64,000 bases of DNA. Source: Bog-375 sp049698695 (lineage in GTDB: Bacteria; Acidobacteriota; Terriglobia; Bryobacterales; Bryobacteraceae). Below the pieces are notes generated by a model. The model saw nothing but the letters and a program-made list of their open reading frames with translations, had not been told where the DNA came from and made no database searches. A program made the translations under genes and the position numbers. The DNA lies in contig JBAVYH010000169.1 in the NCBI GenBank assembly GCA_049698695.1, positions 1 to 64,000 of the forward strand, read 5' to 3'. Shown piece by piece: positions 42,855 through 51,711 of this stretch (position 1 is its first letter; each line of letters starts with the position of its first letter).

Positions 42855-43358
42855 CTAGCGCTGAACGTGTGCTTCCAGGAACCACAACTGTTTGTCGACG
42901 GTCCGCGAAATCTCGGTGAACAGATCGGCAGTGGTTTTGTCGTTGTGTTCGTCTGCCCTGTCGATTGCCTTACGGATGCCTGCCACGAATGCGGCGTAAC
43001 GGTCGATCAGAGCCTTCAGGTGCGCTTGCCCATCCGTCGCCTCAACCGGATACTCGGGTAAGGTGGAGCTTGACGCCGCCATTCGCGCGGTCCCCATCGC
43101 CACACCGCCCAGTGCCGTGGCTCTCTCCGCAATCATGTCAATGAACGGGAAAATATCGCCTGCGAGCTGGTCAAACAACTCGTGAAGTTGGAAAAAGTTG
43201 AGACCCTTGACGTTCCAGTGCGCCTGTTTGATTTGCGAATACAGGTCCGCCGTGTCAGCAAGCCGTTGGTTCAGCAATTCGATCATCGGGTGGCGATCCC
43301 TTTCGGGCAAATCGATCCGGGTCGGAAACGTTTGCGCTGCGGTCTTTGTTGCTGGCAT
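42855..43358 (-). CDS. dps: DNA protection during starvation protein Dps
   Basis: Ferritin-like mini-ferritin of 167 residues that oxidises and stores iron and can coat DNA. Inter-subunit ferroxidase residues lie in 'QAHWNVKGLNFFQLHELFDQ' and in 'LAGDIFPFIDMIAERATALG'. The last helix contains 'ISRTVDKQLWFLEAHVQ'. The ATG at 43358 has GAGGGAG upstream and is preferred over an ATG 21 bases earlier. Together with bfr it gives the organism two kinds of iron-storage protein. Confidence 0.93.
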   Translation of the reverse strand: MPATKTAAQTFPTRIDLPERDRHPMIELLNQRLADTADLYSQIKQAHWNVKGLNFFQLHELFDQLAGDIFPFIDMIAERATALGGVAMGTARMAASSSTLPEYPVEATDGQAHLKALIDRYAAFVAGIRKAIDRADEHNDKTTADLFTEISRTVDKQLWFLEAHVQR

Positions 43359-43485
43359 TGTTGTGCTCCCTCGCTTCATAATACTCCGTGACTGCAGCTC
43401 GATCTCTTGTTCGGGCCGTCACAATGCGTGTTCGAATTCGCACCAAGATGGCGCGCACCGGCCCGCCGCGCTTGAAGTGCCCGGT

Positions 43486-44571
43486 CTACACAATCAACAT
43501 GCAATCGCCGTACGAATAGAACCTGTACCGCTCCTCAACCGCGTGCCGGTAAGCCGCCAGCGCCAACTCGTGGCCGGCGAAAGCGCACACCAGCAAAAGC
43601 AGGCTGGTGCGCGGCAAATGGAAATTGGTGAGCATTGCACCCACCGCGCGAAATTGGAAACCGGGGTAAATGAAAAGGTCTGTTTCGCCGTGGCAGGCCT
43701 CGATGCGATTGCGCGGCAGGTCGGGGACCTGCCCCACCGCCGATTCCAGCGTCCGCACGCTGGTTGTCCCGACCGCTATCACGCGGCTGGCAGCGCGTAC
43801 CTTGGCGGCGTCTTCCGCGCCCATCTGGTAGCGTTCGGCGTGCAGGCGGCCCTCTTCCACTTGCGTGGTGTGCAACGGCTGAAATGTCCCCAGCCCGACG
43901 TGCAGCGTGACGCAGGCGATCGCGGCGCCGCGCGCGCGGCATTGATCGAGAATTTGCGGCGTAAAATGCAGCCCCGCAGTGGGCGCCGCGACAGAACCGT
44001 TTTCGCGCGCGAAGACGGTCTGGTAGCGCTCGCGGTCGGCGGGCGAGTCGGCGCGCTTGATGTACGGCGGCAGCGGCACGTGGCCGATCTTCTCGAACTC
44101 TTCGAACGGGTCGCCGGCGGTTTCGAAGCGGATGCGCCGCTCGCCGTATTCGCCGCGCGCGGCAATTTCGCCTTCCAGGCCGCCTTCGAAGTGAATTCGC
44201 TCGCCAGTGCGCATTTTGCGGCCCGGCCGCACCAGCGCCTCCCATTCTTTTCCATCGGCGCTCACGGGGCGCAGCAGGAGAATCTCGACGCGGCCGCTCA
44301 GATGCTCGCGGCGCTTCGGATTGTTCTTTCCCACTGCCAGCGAGTGCATGCCGGAGCGATGGCCGAACAGGCGCGCCGGAAAGACGCGAGAGTCGTTGAG
44401 CACCAGGCAATCGCCCGGGCGGAGGAACTCCGGCAACTCGCGAAACAGGCGGTCTTCCCAGCGGTTCTCATTGCGATACACCACCAGCATGCGCGACGCC
44501 GCGCGGTCGGCGAGCGGCTGCTGCGCGATCAACTCCTCCGGCAGATGATAGTGGAAAGCCGCCAGATCCAT
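43486..44571 (-). CDS. queA: S-adenosylmethionine:tRNA ribosyltransferase-isomerase
   Basis: QueA of 361 residues, which transfers ribose from S-adenosylmethionine to preQ1-modified tRNA to make epoxyqueuosine. It begins 'FHYHLPEELIAQQPLADRAA', includes 'GDCLVLNDSRVFPARLFG', 'SVAAPTAGLHFTPQIL', 'LHVGLGTFQPL' and 'MLTNFHLPRTSLLLLVCAF'. The ATG at 44571 starts the conserved sequence; the open frame continues upstream through a palindromic element and is not used. No other queuosine gene is in the window. Confidence 0.96.
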   Translation of the reverse strand: MDLAAFHYHLPEELIAQQPLADRAASRMLVVYRNENRWEDRLFRELPEFLRPGDCLVLNDSRVFPARLFGHRSGMHSLAVGKNNPKRREHLSGRVEILLLRPVSADGKEWEALVRPGRKMRTGERIHFEGGLEGEIAARGEYGERRIRFETAGDPFEEFEKIGHVPLPPYIKRADSPADRERYQTVFARENGSVAAPTAGLHFTPQILDQCRARGAAIACVTLHVGLGTFQPLHTTQVEEGRLHAERYQMGAEDAAKVRAASRVIAVGTTSVRTLESAVGQVPDLPRNRIEACHGETDLFIYPGFQFRAVGAMLTNFHLPRTSLLLLVCAFAGHELALAAYRHAVEERYRFYSYGDCMLIV

Positions 44572-44595
44572 GCAGCCTTCACTGTAACGCGACGT

Positions 44596-44686
44596 GGTAG
44601 GACAGACCATCGCGTTTCGTGGTCTGTCATGCGTGACCAAAGTGCGAACGCGTGACAGACGACAAAAAACGATCGTCTGTTCTACC
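44596..44686. repeat. MITE-like nested palindromic element
   Basis: Outer arms GGTAGGACAGAC (44596-44607) and GTCTGTTCTACC (44675-44686) are inverted copies with one mismatch. Inside are two hairpins: GACAGACCA-N10-TGGTCTGTC at 44601-44628 and ACAGACGA-N10-TCGTCTGT at 44655-44680. It lies between queA and the radical SAM gene and has no coding capacity. Confidence 0.65.
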
Positions 44687-44702
44687 TGGCTCTCGTACCA
44701 AA

Positions 44703-45653
44703 TCAAAACAGCATGCCCTGCTCCTCGACCCACAATTCGGGCTTGTAATCGAGCGAGCCTGCGTCGAGGCCGTAGCGCTCGCGAATCTTCTGCAGACGAA
44801 CTTGCAGGGCGTCCTTGTAAGCTCGCCCGAGGTAGGCGCTTTGCGCGAACTGCTGGCGATAGCGCGGCGCCAAGTCCGGGAATTGCTGTTCGAGAAACGG
44901 GAGAAAGACTTGCAACGCGCTGGGCGTTAGAAACACCGCGCCGCCGTGGAAGGACCGCGCTCCGGCGTCTTTCGCCGCCTTCCCCAACCGGTCCAGCGCG
45001 CGCTCGCCATCGGTCAACGCGGGCAGGACCGGCTTCGCGGTCACTCCCACGGCTAGGCCGGCGTCACTGAGTTTGCGGACAGCCTCCAGGCGCAGCGCTG
45101 GGCGCGGCGCGCGGGGCTCCAGCAGCCGCGCCAGCTTTTCGTCCAGCGTGGTGATGGTCATGTGGATCGAAAGCACGTTGCGCCGCGCCACCTCGCGCAG
45201 CAAGTCGATGTCGCGGGTCACCAGGTCGGATTTCGTCACCATCCCCAGGTGCCAGCCCTTCTCGCGCGCGAAGACTTCCAGGATGGAGCGCGTACGGCAG
45301 TAACGCCGCTCCGCCGGCTGGTAAGGATCGGTCGCCGTGCCGATCGCGATCTGCTCCCGGCGGTCGATGTGCCGCAACTCTTGCGCGAGCAGATGCGCCG
45401 ACGCCGATTTGGCGAAGATCCGGTCCTCGAAATCCGTTACCGGCAGCTCCATGAACTCGAACGTGTAGCGCGCGTAGCAATATTTGCAGCCGAACTCGCA
45501 GCCGCGGTACGGGTTGATGGTCCACTGAAACGGCATGCCGGGCTTCGAGCGGTTGAGGATGCTGCGGGCGGGCATTTCCAGATACTCCACCTGCCGCTTG
45601 GCTTGGAGCAGCGTGCTCTGTGCGGCCATCTTGGCGATCCCGACCAGCGCCAT
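44703..45653 (-). CDS. Radical SAM protein (spore-photoproduct-lyase-like/Rv2578c family)
   Basis: Radical SAM protein of 316 residues. The cluster motif CxxxCxxC is 'RGCEFGCKYCYARYTFEF', preceded by 'PFQWTINPYRGC', which is characteristic of the Rv2578c/SplB-like group. 'IGTATDPYQPAERRYCRTRS' and 'HLGMVTKSDLVTRDIDLL' complete the barrel. The substrate is unknown in this group; the resemblance to DNA photoproduct lyases does not prove a repair role. It ends 131 bp upstream of queA on the same strand. Confidence 0.87.
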   Translation of the reverse strand: MALVGIAKMAAQSTLLQAKRQVEYLEMPARSILNRSKPGMPFQWTINPYRGCEFGCKYCYARYTFEFMELPVTDFEDRIFAKSASAHLLAQELRHIDRREQIAIGTATDPYQPAERRYCRTRSILEVFAREKGWHLGMVTKSDLVTRDIDLLREVARRNVLSIHMTITTLDEKLARLLEPRAPRPALRLEAVRKLSDAGLAVGVTAKPVLPALTDGERALDRLGKAAKDAGARSFHGGAVFLTPSALQVFLPFLEQQFPDLAPRYRQQFAQSAYLGRAYKDALQVRLQKIRERYGLDAGSLDYKPELWVEEQGMLF

Positions 45654-45801
45654 ATCTTATTTTCGCCTTTTATTCGCCATTTGGCAAGGGCAAATCCGGC
45701 GCAGGATGTAAAACGTGTGGTGCTGGTCGCGTTTTGACCGTCGGGGCGGAGGGAGGATACGCGGCGGGCCGGGGACCTGCGTCACGACCGGCCTCACGGC
45801 G

Positions 45802-47664
45802 CTACAGGATCAAACGCTCGTCACCTTCGCGGCGAGTGACGCGCGCGCGATCCAGGTATTCCAGCAGGGGGATGGCGTACTTGCGCGAGATGCCGGTCCA
45901 CTCCTTGAAAGCCGGAACGCTGAAGCGCGCGGGGCGCCGTTTGGCAAGCAGGTCGCGCAACTTTTCCATGGCGGAGCGATGGAACACCAGTTCCTGGTTG
46001 ATGCGGACCAGCCGCTTTTCGCGGATCAGGATTTCGAGCAAGGTACGCGCCCGCGCGATCTCCACGCCAGCCTGGGCGAGCACCACGGCGACCGCGGGGA
46101 CGGCCAGCCCTGCCCGCTCGAAAGCACGCTCGATGGTTTGCCGCGCGTGCTCCTCGTCCTCGCGCAGCACCGGGGCATGGCCGGGCAGGCGCACGATTTC
46201 GCCTTCAGCGACCACTTCCTCCGAAGATGCAAGCAGCGCGTCGAGCAGGAAGGGCGGCATATCTTTGGCGACGCCGGCCCGCAACTCCGGGCGCGGCATG
46301 CCGGCCAGCAGCGGCTGCTTGCGGTGGAACTCGCGCACGGTCTCTACCATTCGGGCGCGGGCGGCCTGGAACCAGGCTTGATCGACGAGCCACGGCGATG
46401 CCAGCGGCAGCATGAGGACGCCAGCCCGGGCGGCGGCGATGGCGGAGGCAGCCATTCCGGTGCGCGCCACCAGGTCCGCCATCGCCATGCCGAAAGCGGC
46501 TTCGCGCACCAGCAGGGCGATGCGCGCGCCTGGGTCCTGGCCGGCCAGCACGGCGAGCCGCCGGGCCACGTCGAATCCACGCGCGTAACGGCGCTCGCCG
46601 ATATCGACCACCACCCCGCCACCGATCGTCACCACCGGCGAAAACATGCGGATGATGAAGCGATCGCCGGGCAGGAGCAGGGCGGGCTGGCGCAGAATCA
46701 GCCGCGCGTAAGCGGTCTCGCCGGGCCGCAGCGTGGCGGCGCCGAAGAGGCGCACTTCGGCCTCGATTTCCGCCGTTCCGGCGTGGAAGTGCACCGGCGC
46801 GCGATGCTTGAGGGGCCGGGCGGACGGCAGCATCTCGAGGCGGCACTCGATGTAGCGGACGGCGTGAAAGCGGCCGGGTTCGGAAAGCACGTCGCCGCGC
46901 TCGAGACCGGCCGGTTCGATGTCGGCCAGATTGACGGCGGTGCGTTGGCCGGCCACCGCGCGATTGGTCGGGACTCCGTGCACCTCAAGGCCTCGAACGC
47001 GCAAGTGGCGCCCGGCGGGGTAGACTTCGGTCTCCTGTTCCTTTTCGATTGCGCCCGAAATCAGCGTGCCGGTCACCACGGTGCCGAATCCTTTCACCGA
47101 AAAAACGCGGTCGATGGGCAGCCGGAAGTAGCCGGCCGAGTTTTTCTCAGGCACCGCCGCGGCCGCGCGCGCCAGCTCGCGGCGCAGTTCGTCGAGGCCT
47201 TGGCCGGTGGCCGAGCTGACGGCCACCACAGGAGCGCCCTCAAGGAATGAGCCAGCGACGAGCTCCGTCACTTCCAGCCGCGCCAGCTCGATCAGGTCTT
47301 CGTCGACCAAGTCGGACTTGGTCAGCACCACGATCCCGCGCGGAATCTCGAGCAGCCGGCAGATATCGAAGTGCTCGCGGGTTTGCGGCTTGACGGATTC
47401 GTCGGCGGCCACCACCAGCATCACCAGGTCGATGCCGCCGACGCCGGCTAGCATGTTCTTGACGAACCGCTCGTGGCCGGGCACGTCGACGAAGCCGAGG
47501 CGCAGATCGGGCGTCAACTGCAGGTGAGCGAAGCCGAGATCGATGGTGATGCCGCGGCGCTTTTCCTCCGCCAGCCGGTCCGCGTCGATGCCGGTGAGCG
47601 CCTTGACCAGCGCGGTCTTGCCATGGTCGATGTGCCCGGCCGTACCGACGATGATGTGCTTCAT
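45802..47664 (-). CDS. selB: Selenocysteine-specific elongation factor SelB
   Basis: Translation GTPase of 620 residues that delivers Sec-tRNA to UGA codons. G motifs: 'GTAGHIDHGKTALVKALTG', 'GITIDLGFA', 'DVPGHERFVKNMLAG' and 'TKSDLVDED'. Domains II and III follow ('RVFSVKGFGTVVTGTLISG'). The C-terminal half is built of winged helices that read the SECIS hairpin; the end 'WTGISRKYAIPLLEYLDR' is typical. Length matches known SelB (about 614). selA, selD and tRNA-Sec are not in the window, so the rest of the pathway must be elsewhere. Confidence 0.95.
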   Translation of the reverse strand: MKHIIVGTAGHIDHGKTALVKALTGIDADRLAEEKRRGITIDLGFAHLQLTPDLRLGFVDVPGHERFVKNMLAGVGGIDLVMLVVAADESVKPQTREHFDICRLLEIPRGIVVLTKSDLVDEDLIELARLEVTELVAGSFLEGAPVVAVSSATGQGLDELRRELARAAAAVPEKNSAGYFRLPIDRVFSVKGFGTVVTGTLISGAIEKEQETEVYPAGRHLRVRGLEVHGVPTNRAVAGQRTAVNLADIEPAGLERGDVLSEPGRFHAVRYIECRLEMLPSARPLKHRAPVHFHAGTAEIEAEVRLFGAATLRPGETAYARLILRQPALLLPGDRFIIRMFSPVVTIGGGVVVDIGERRYARGFDVARRLAVLAGQDPGARIALLVREAAFGMAMADLVARTGMAASAIAAARAGVLMLPLASPWLVDQAWFQAARARMVETVREFHRKQPLLAGMPRPELRAGVAKDMPPFLLDALLASSEEVVAEGEIVRLPGHAPVLREDEEHARQTIERAFERAGLAVPAVAVVLAQAGVEIARARTLLEILIREKRLVRINQELVFHRSAMEKLRDLLAKRRPARFSVPAFKEWTGISRKYAIPLLEYLDRARVTRREGDERLIL

Positions 47665-47772
47665 GGCGCCCTTCGGGCGGCGTGAGCATGCGCTCGCGGA
47701 AGCTCAGTCCCCGGACCGATTCATTCTCGAACAACCGCAGCCCGGTTTTCAACCGCGCGTCGTGGAAAGCCG

Positions 47773-47790
47773 GGCCGGGCATGCCCGGCC
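47773..47790. repeat. GCATGC-centred palindromic repeat
   Basis: GGCCGGGCATGCCCGGCC is a perfect 18-bp palindrome in the 250-bp divergent gap between selB and the RRM gene. I see no other structured feature in this gap. Confidence 0.75.
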
Positions 47791-47914
47791 CCAGTACCGG
47801 GGTAGAACGATCTGTGTTTGCAATCCGGGGCGATGGTCTGATACTATCGATGAGGCAGACCGGAATCCCCCCAGTGTGTGTGAAATCCAACCACGGAGTT
47901 ATCGAATCAACTGA

Positions 47915-48310
47915 ATGAGCTTTACCGTTTTTCTTGGCAATCTCCCGTCATGGGTCACAGCCGATGACATCAAGCAATGGCTGGCCGCCGAAGATCTGGT
48001 GGCTGACGGCGTCAAAGTGATCCGCAATCACGAAACGCAAGAATCGAAGGGCTTCGCATTTGTCGAAGCTCCAACCGCCGACGAAATGGCCGCAATTATT
48101 CGCCGCTTCGATCGCGCACCTCTGGAAGACCGTCTGTTGCGAGCCAATCCGGCGCAGCCCCCAAAGGGCAAAGAGAGCCGTGGAGCGCAGCCGATTGCAG
48201 TGCCCAATGCCACTCGCATTGTCAGAACCGACCGCAGGAAACGGGGTGGCCGCGACCGGGAACAGGCGCCCCGCAGCGCATTCGCAGCCGAGCTGGCGAA
48301 GGTCCTCTAA
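47915..48310 (+). CDS. RRM-type RNA-binding protein
   Basis: Protein of 131 residues with one RNA recognition motif. RNP-2 is 'TVFLGNLPSWVTADDIKQWL' (core VFLGNL) and RNP-1 is 'KGFAFVEA', both in the first 60 residues. The tail is basic and low in complexity ('RTDRRKRGGRDREQ'), likely an extra RNA contact. Small RRM proteins are abundant in cyanobacteria and occur in other bacteria; their targets are mostly unknown. Confidence 0.9.
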   Translation: MSFTVFLGNLPSWVTADDIKQWLAAEDLVADGVKVIRNHETQESKGFAFVEAPTADEMAAIIRRFDRAPLEDRLLRANPAQPPKGKESRGAQPIAVPNATRIVRTDRRKRGGRDREQAPRSAFAAELAKVL

Positions 48311-48449
48311 CTTCGCCGGGCCGCTCTGGCGGGCGGCGCGCCGCCTCCGCGCATCCCACACCTGTGACGTGAAGTCACAAAGAGTCTTCCCTTATTCCTC
48401 TTGTTTTCTTGCAGTTATTCGTGGTGCGTTAAGTGCTTCTCGGCCAGGC

Positions 48450-49694
48450 ATGAAATATGTCTGGCTCAGCCTGCTGCTCGTGGGAGGGCTGCTGGCATCG
48501 GGCACACAAGATTCGGAAACCAATGTGAACAGCCGGTACACAGTGGAGACGGTAGTGGTCTCCGGCGAGGGATGGAGCACGAGTCCCGCGGCGGATCATG
48601 ACCGCAAGATCAGTTCCGGGCTCCGCCGGGAGATGGCGGCGCTGGTGGGGCAAAGACTCAATCCGGCGAGGCTGGACGAACTGGCCAAGCGTTTGCGCAG
48701 GGAACTCCGCGCGCGCACAGTGGAACACCATGTGTTGCGGGGCAAGAGTCCGGAGTACGTGCAGGTGGTTTTCCAGGTGGAATTGCCGCCGACGCGGTTC
48801 GACGCCTCAGTGCCCAAGTTCCTCTACCAGAGCGAGCAGGGCTGGAGCGGCGCCGTGGAGGGAACCGCCACGCTGCACAACAACGGCTTCACGGCGGGGC
48901 TGGTGAGCGATGACGACGAGCTGGTGGAGCGCTACACCGGGGTGGTGGCCCGCTATGAAAGCGAGCCGCTGATGAACGACCGGGCGCGGCTGCGCTTCGA
49001 ATTCGGCAGCTACCACGAGCTGTGGAACCCCTCGACCGTGGCGGTTTCGGACGCCTCCCAACTCTACCGCACGCGCCAGGAGTTTCAACCGGTGCTGTCG
49101 GTGCGAGTGGCGAGACCGCTCGAAGTAAGCTTCGGCACCAGCTTCGAAAGCCTTGGCCAGCAAGTGCCGGGCGCACCGCCGCTGGCGGCCGACGCCTTTG
49201 TCGCGGGCGCGCGGTACCACCAGGAGGTGGAGGGCTCTTCGGAGCAGGCGGTGGAGGCGGACTACGATTTGCGCGCCGGCAGCCACGCGCTGGCCAGCGA
49301 CTTCGGCTACAGCCGCCACCGCTGGGAGTTCCGGTACCGCTTCACACACGGCAAGCACGAATTGGTGGATGATAGTTGGGGCGGCGTGATTTTGGGCCAG
49401 GCGCCGCTGTTTGAACGTTTCGTGCTCGGCAACAGCACCAGCCTGCGGGGATGGAATAAATTCGACCTGGACCCGCTGGGGGGAAACCGCGTAGTTCACA
49501 ACACCGTCGAGTATCATTACGGCATTTTCCAAGTTTTCTGCGACTCGGGTGCGATCTGGGACAGCGGCCAAGCCGCAGTCGCCAGGAGCTCGTTGGGAGT
49601 CGGTTTGCGCCAGGGTATTTTTTCGCTGGCCCTGGCGTTTCCGGTGCGCGACGGGAAGATCGATCCGGTCTTTATGGTGGGCATGAACTATTGA
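48450..49694 (+). CDS. Omp85-family outer-membrane protein with one POTRA-like domain
   Basis: Protein of 414 residues. A signal peptide ('YVWLSLLLVGGLLASG') is followed by one POTRA-like domain at about residues 30-115 ('YTVETVVVSGEGWS', 'LNPARLDELAKRLRRELRAR', 'YVQVVFQVE'). The rest is a surface-antigen (Omp85/BamA-type) barrel. Its end shows the family pattern 'FVLGNSTSLRGWNKFDLDPL', where the RGW segment matches the conserved R-G of loop 6. BamA has five POTRA domains, so this is a smaller relative. The stop overlaps the next ATG (TGATG). Role in membrane insertion or translocation is inferred. Confidence 0.8.
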   Translation: MKYVWLSLLLVGGLLASGTQDSETNVNSRYTVETVVVSGEGWSTSPAADHDRKISSGLRREMAALVGQRLNPARLDELAKRLRRELRARTVEHHVLRGKSPEYVQVVFQVELPPTRFDASVPKFLYQSEQGWSGAVEGTATLHNNGFTAGLVSDDDELVERYTGVVARYESEPLMNDRARLRFEFGSYHELWNPSTVAVSDASQLYRTRQEFQPVLSVRVARPLEVSFGTSFESLGQQVPGAPPLAADAFVAGARYHQEVEGSSEQAVEADYDLRAGSHALASDFGYSRHRWEFRYRFTHGKHELVDDSWGGVILGQAPLFERFVLGNSTSLRGWNKFDLDPLGGNRVVHNTVEYHYGIFQVFCDSGAIWDSGQAAVARSSLGVGLRQGIFSLALAFPVRDGKIDPVFMVGMNY

Positions 49695-50302
49695 TGGCGC
49701 AGTCGCGCCCAGCAAGGATGAGCCGAAGAAGCTGGCTTGCCGCCGGCCTGGCTCTTCCTTTGCTCATCGGGCACGCCGCCACGATGGACGTGGCATTTGA
49801 CGGCGATACGCTGCGTCCGCTGATGCCCGATCTGCATTTTCTCACCGGGCGGGCCTTAGAGAGGCTGAAAGACGCGCGCACGGTGGTGTTCCTGTCGCAG
49901 ATCACCCTATTGCGGGACGATCACGTGACGCCCTTCCGCCGCGCGCCGCAGCGCTTTTACGTCAGCTACGACATCTGGGAAGGGCGATTCAAAGTCACCA
50001 TTCCGGGCGTCACGCCGGAATCGCGGCTGGGACTTACGGCGGCACAGGCCGAAGCGTGGTGCATGGAAAACATGACGGTGAGCGCGCTGGGCGTGGCGCC
50101 GGACCAGGATTTCTGGATGCGGCTCGATCTGCGCACGGCCGATCCGAAGGACATGGCGAGCATCGTGAGCGAATCCGGCATCAGCATCAGCGCGCTGATC
50201 GAATTGTTCAGCCGCAAGCCGGACGGAGAACCGCACTGGACGATGGAGAGGCGGTTGCGGCTGGCGGACCTGCACCGCTCGCCCACCCGGCGCAACTGGT
50301 GA
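49694..50302 (+). CDS. DUF4390-like exported protein
   Basis: Protein of 202 residues with an export signal ('RRSWLAAGLALPLLIGHA'). The beta-rich body ('FLTGRALERLKDARTVVFLS', 'QRFYVSYDIWEGRFKVTIPG') resembles DUF4390, whose members lie directly before ntrY-like kinases in many proteobacteria. The same position here supports the assignment, although sequence similarity by eye is modest. The stop at 50300-50302 overlaps the kinase start (GTGA). It may be a periplasmic partner or sensor element of the kinase. Confidence 0.65.
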   Translation: MAQSRPARMSRRSWLAAGLALPLLIGHAATMDVAFDGDTLRPLMPDLHFLTGRALERLKDARTVVFLSQITLLRDDHVTPFRRAPQRFYVSYDIWEGRFKVTIPGVTPESRLGLTAAQAEAWCMENMTVSALGVAPDQDFWMRLDLRTADPKDMASIVSESGISISALIELFSRKPDGEPHWTMERRLRLADLHRSPTRRNW

Positions 50303-51711
50303 ACCGGCTCCGCAACAGGCTCATCCTGATTTTTCTCGCAGCCAGCCTGCTTCCACTGCTGGCCACTTTGTGGATCACCTCGGCCGGCTCCCAGTACCTG
50401 GTGGATTTTTCGACCACCGGAGAGCTGGACACACTCAGCCAATCGCTCGAGCAGACCGGACGCAAGTTTTACCAGCGCGCGATGGAGGACCTGAAACAGC
50501 GCGCGGCGCGCGGCGAGAAGCCTTCGGCGGAATACCGCGCAGCCGGGCGGCGGCAGTGGCCGGATGCGGTGAAGAATTTCGCCGACGGCAACGAGGCCGA
50601 GCGCTGGGTGCGCAGCGGCACGCAAGGCGACCGGCTGGACTACCTGGTGCGGCATGGCGACGGCGTGATGGTGTATTCGGAGGACCTGGGCGTTGGGATG
50701 GACCGGCTCAGCCGGCAGATCGGCGACGCGCGGCGGCTGGTGGAAGACGCGCGGGAGCGCGATCTGCGGCGCGGGTTCCGGGTGACGTACATCCTGCTGG
50801 CCGCTTCGTTCTGGCTGATTTCGCTGGCGCTGCTGGTGTTTCTGGCGCACCACGTCAGCCGGCCGATTCAGCAGTTGACGGAGGGCCTTTCGCGGCTCGC
50901 AGCGGGCGACCTGAACGCGCGCGTGCCCACCGATCGCGACGACGAGGTGGGGCGCGCTATTCAGGCGTTCAATCGCATGGCCACGCGGCTGAAACAGACG
51001 ACGGACCGGCTGGTTTACCTCGGCCAGATGGCGAGCTGGCAAACGCTGGCACGCAAGATGGCCCACGAGGTGAAGAATTCGCTGACGCCCATCCGGCTGA
51101 CGGTGGAGGAGATGCTGGCGCGCTACCAGGGGGCCGACCGCGGGTTTATGGCGCAGGCCGTTGATATCGTGGTGGACGAAATCGAAACGCTGGAGCGGCG
51201 GGTGCGCGCGTTTTCCGAGTTTGCGGCCGAGCCGCCGGTCGAGCCGCGCGAACTGGACATCAACTCGCTGGTAGAGGAGCGGGTGGCGCTGCTCAAAACA
51301 GCGCATCCGGAAGTAGCATACGACTGCCGGCTGGCGCCGGACGTGCCGCGCGTGACGGCGGACCAGGACCTGCTGAAAGGCATTCTCACCAACCTGCTGG
51401 AGAACGCGGCGGAAGCCGCCGGAGCGGGCGGCCGCATACTGGGCGTGACCGCGGCGGAGAACGGACGGGTGGCGATCGAGGTGCACGACTCGGGGCCGGG
51501 TTTGAGCGAGCAGGCGCGGGCTTCGCTGTTCCTGCCGACGATTTCGTTTAAGAAGCGGGGCATGGGACTGGGGCTGTCGATCGCGCGCAAAGGCGCGCTG
51601 CTATCGGGCGGGGACATCGTGGCGGTGAAAGGAGAACTCGGCGGCGCGGGCTTCCGCGTGCTGCTGCCGATCGAGACCAATGGCGTCCAAACGCTTGCTG
51701 ATCGTGGATGA
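50299..51711 (+). CDS. NtrY-like sensor histidine kinase
   Basis: Membrane kinase of 470 residues starting at a GTG overlapping the preceding stop. An N-terminal helix ('LILIFLAASLLPLLATLWI'), an extracytoplasmic domain of about 130 residues and a second helix ('ILLAASFWLISLALLVFLA') are followed by a HAMP domain ('RPIQQLTEGLSRLAAGDLNA'). The phospho-acceptor His is in 'ARKMAHEVKNSLTPIRLTVE'. ATP-binding boxes: 'LLENAAEAAG', 'DSGPGLSE' and 'GMGLGLSIARKG'. The last 32 bp overlap the response-regulator gene, its evident partner. Confidence 0.9.
   Translation: MNRLRNRLILIFLAASLLPLLATLWITSAGSQYLVDFSTTGELDTLSQSLEQTGRKFYQRAMEDLKQRAARGEKPSAEYRAAGRRQWPDAVKNFADGNEAERWVRSGTQGDRLDYLVRHGDGVMVYSEDLGVGMDRLSRQIGDARRLVEDARERDLRRGFRVTYILLAASFWLISLALLVFLAHHVSRPIQQLTEGLSRLAAGDLNARVPTDRDDEVGRAIQAFNRMATRLKQTTDRLVYLGQMASWQTLARKMAHEVKNSLTPIRLTVEEMLARYQGADRGFMAQAVDIVVDEIETLERRVRAFSEFAAEPPVEPRELDINSLVEERVALLKTAHPEVAYDCRLAPDVPRVTADQDLLKGILTNLLENAAEAAGAGGRILGVTAAENGRVAIEVHDSGPGLSEQARASLFLPTISFKKRGMGLGLSIARKGALLSGGDIVAVKGELGGAGFRVLLPIETNGVQTLADRG

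Noticed and set aside
45654..45801. Search for tRNA-Sec next to selB
   Set aside because: No long acceptor arm or TCA anticodon loop is present in this gap or in 47665-47914.
45715..47250. 511-codon open frame antisense to selB
   Set aside because: selB carries all GTPase motifs; the antisense frame is a codon-bias artefact.
48363..48379. CRP-like palindrome TGTGAC-GTGAA-GTCACA upstream of the Omp85 gene
   Set aside because: The spacing differs by one from the CRP consensus and no promoter is visible around it; kept only as a note.
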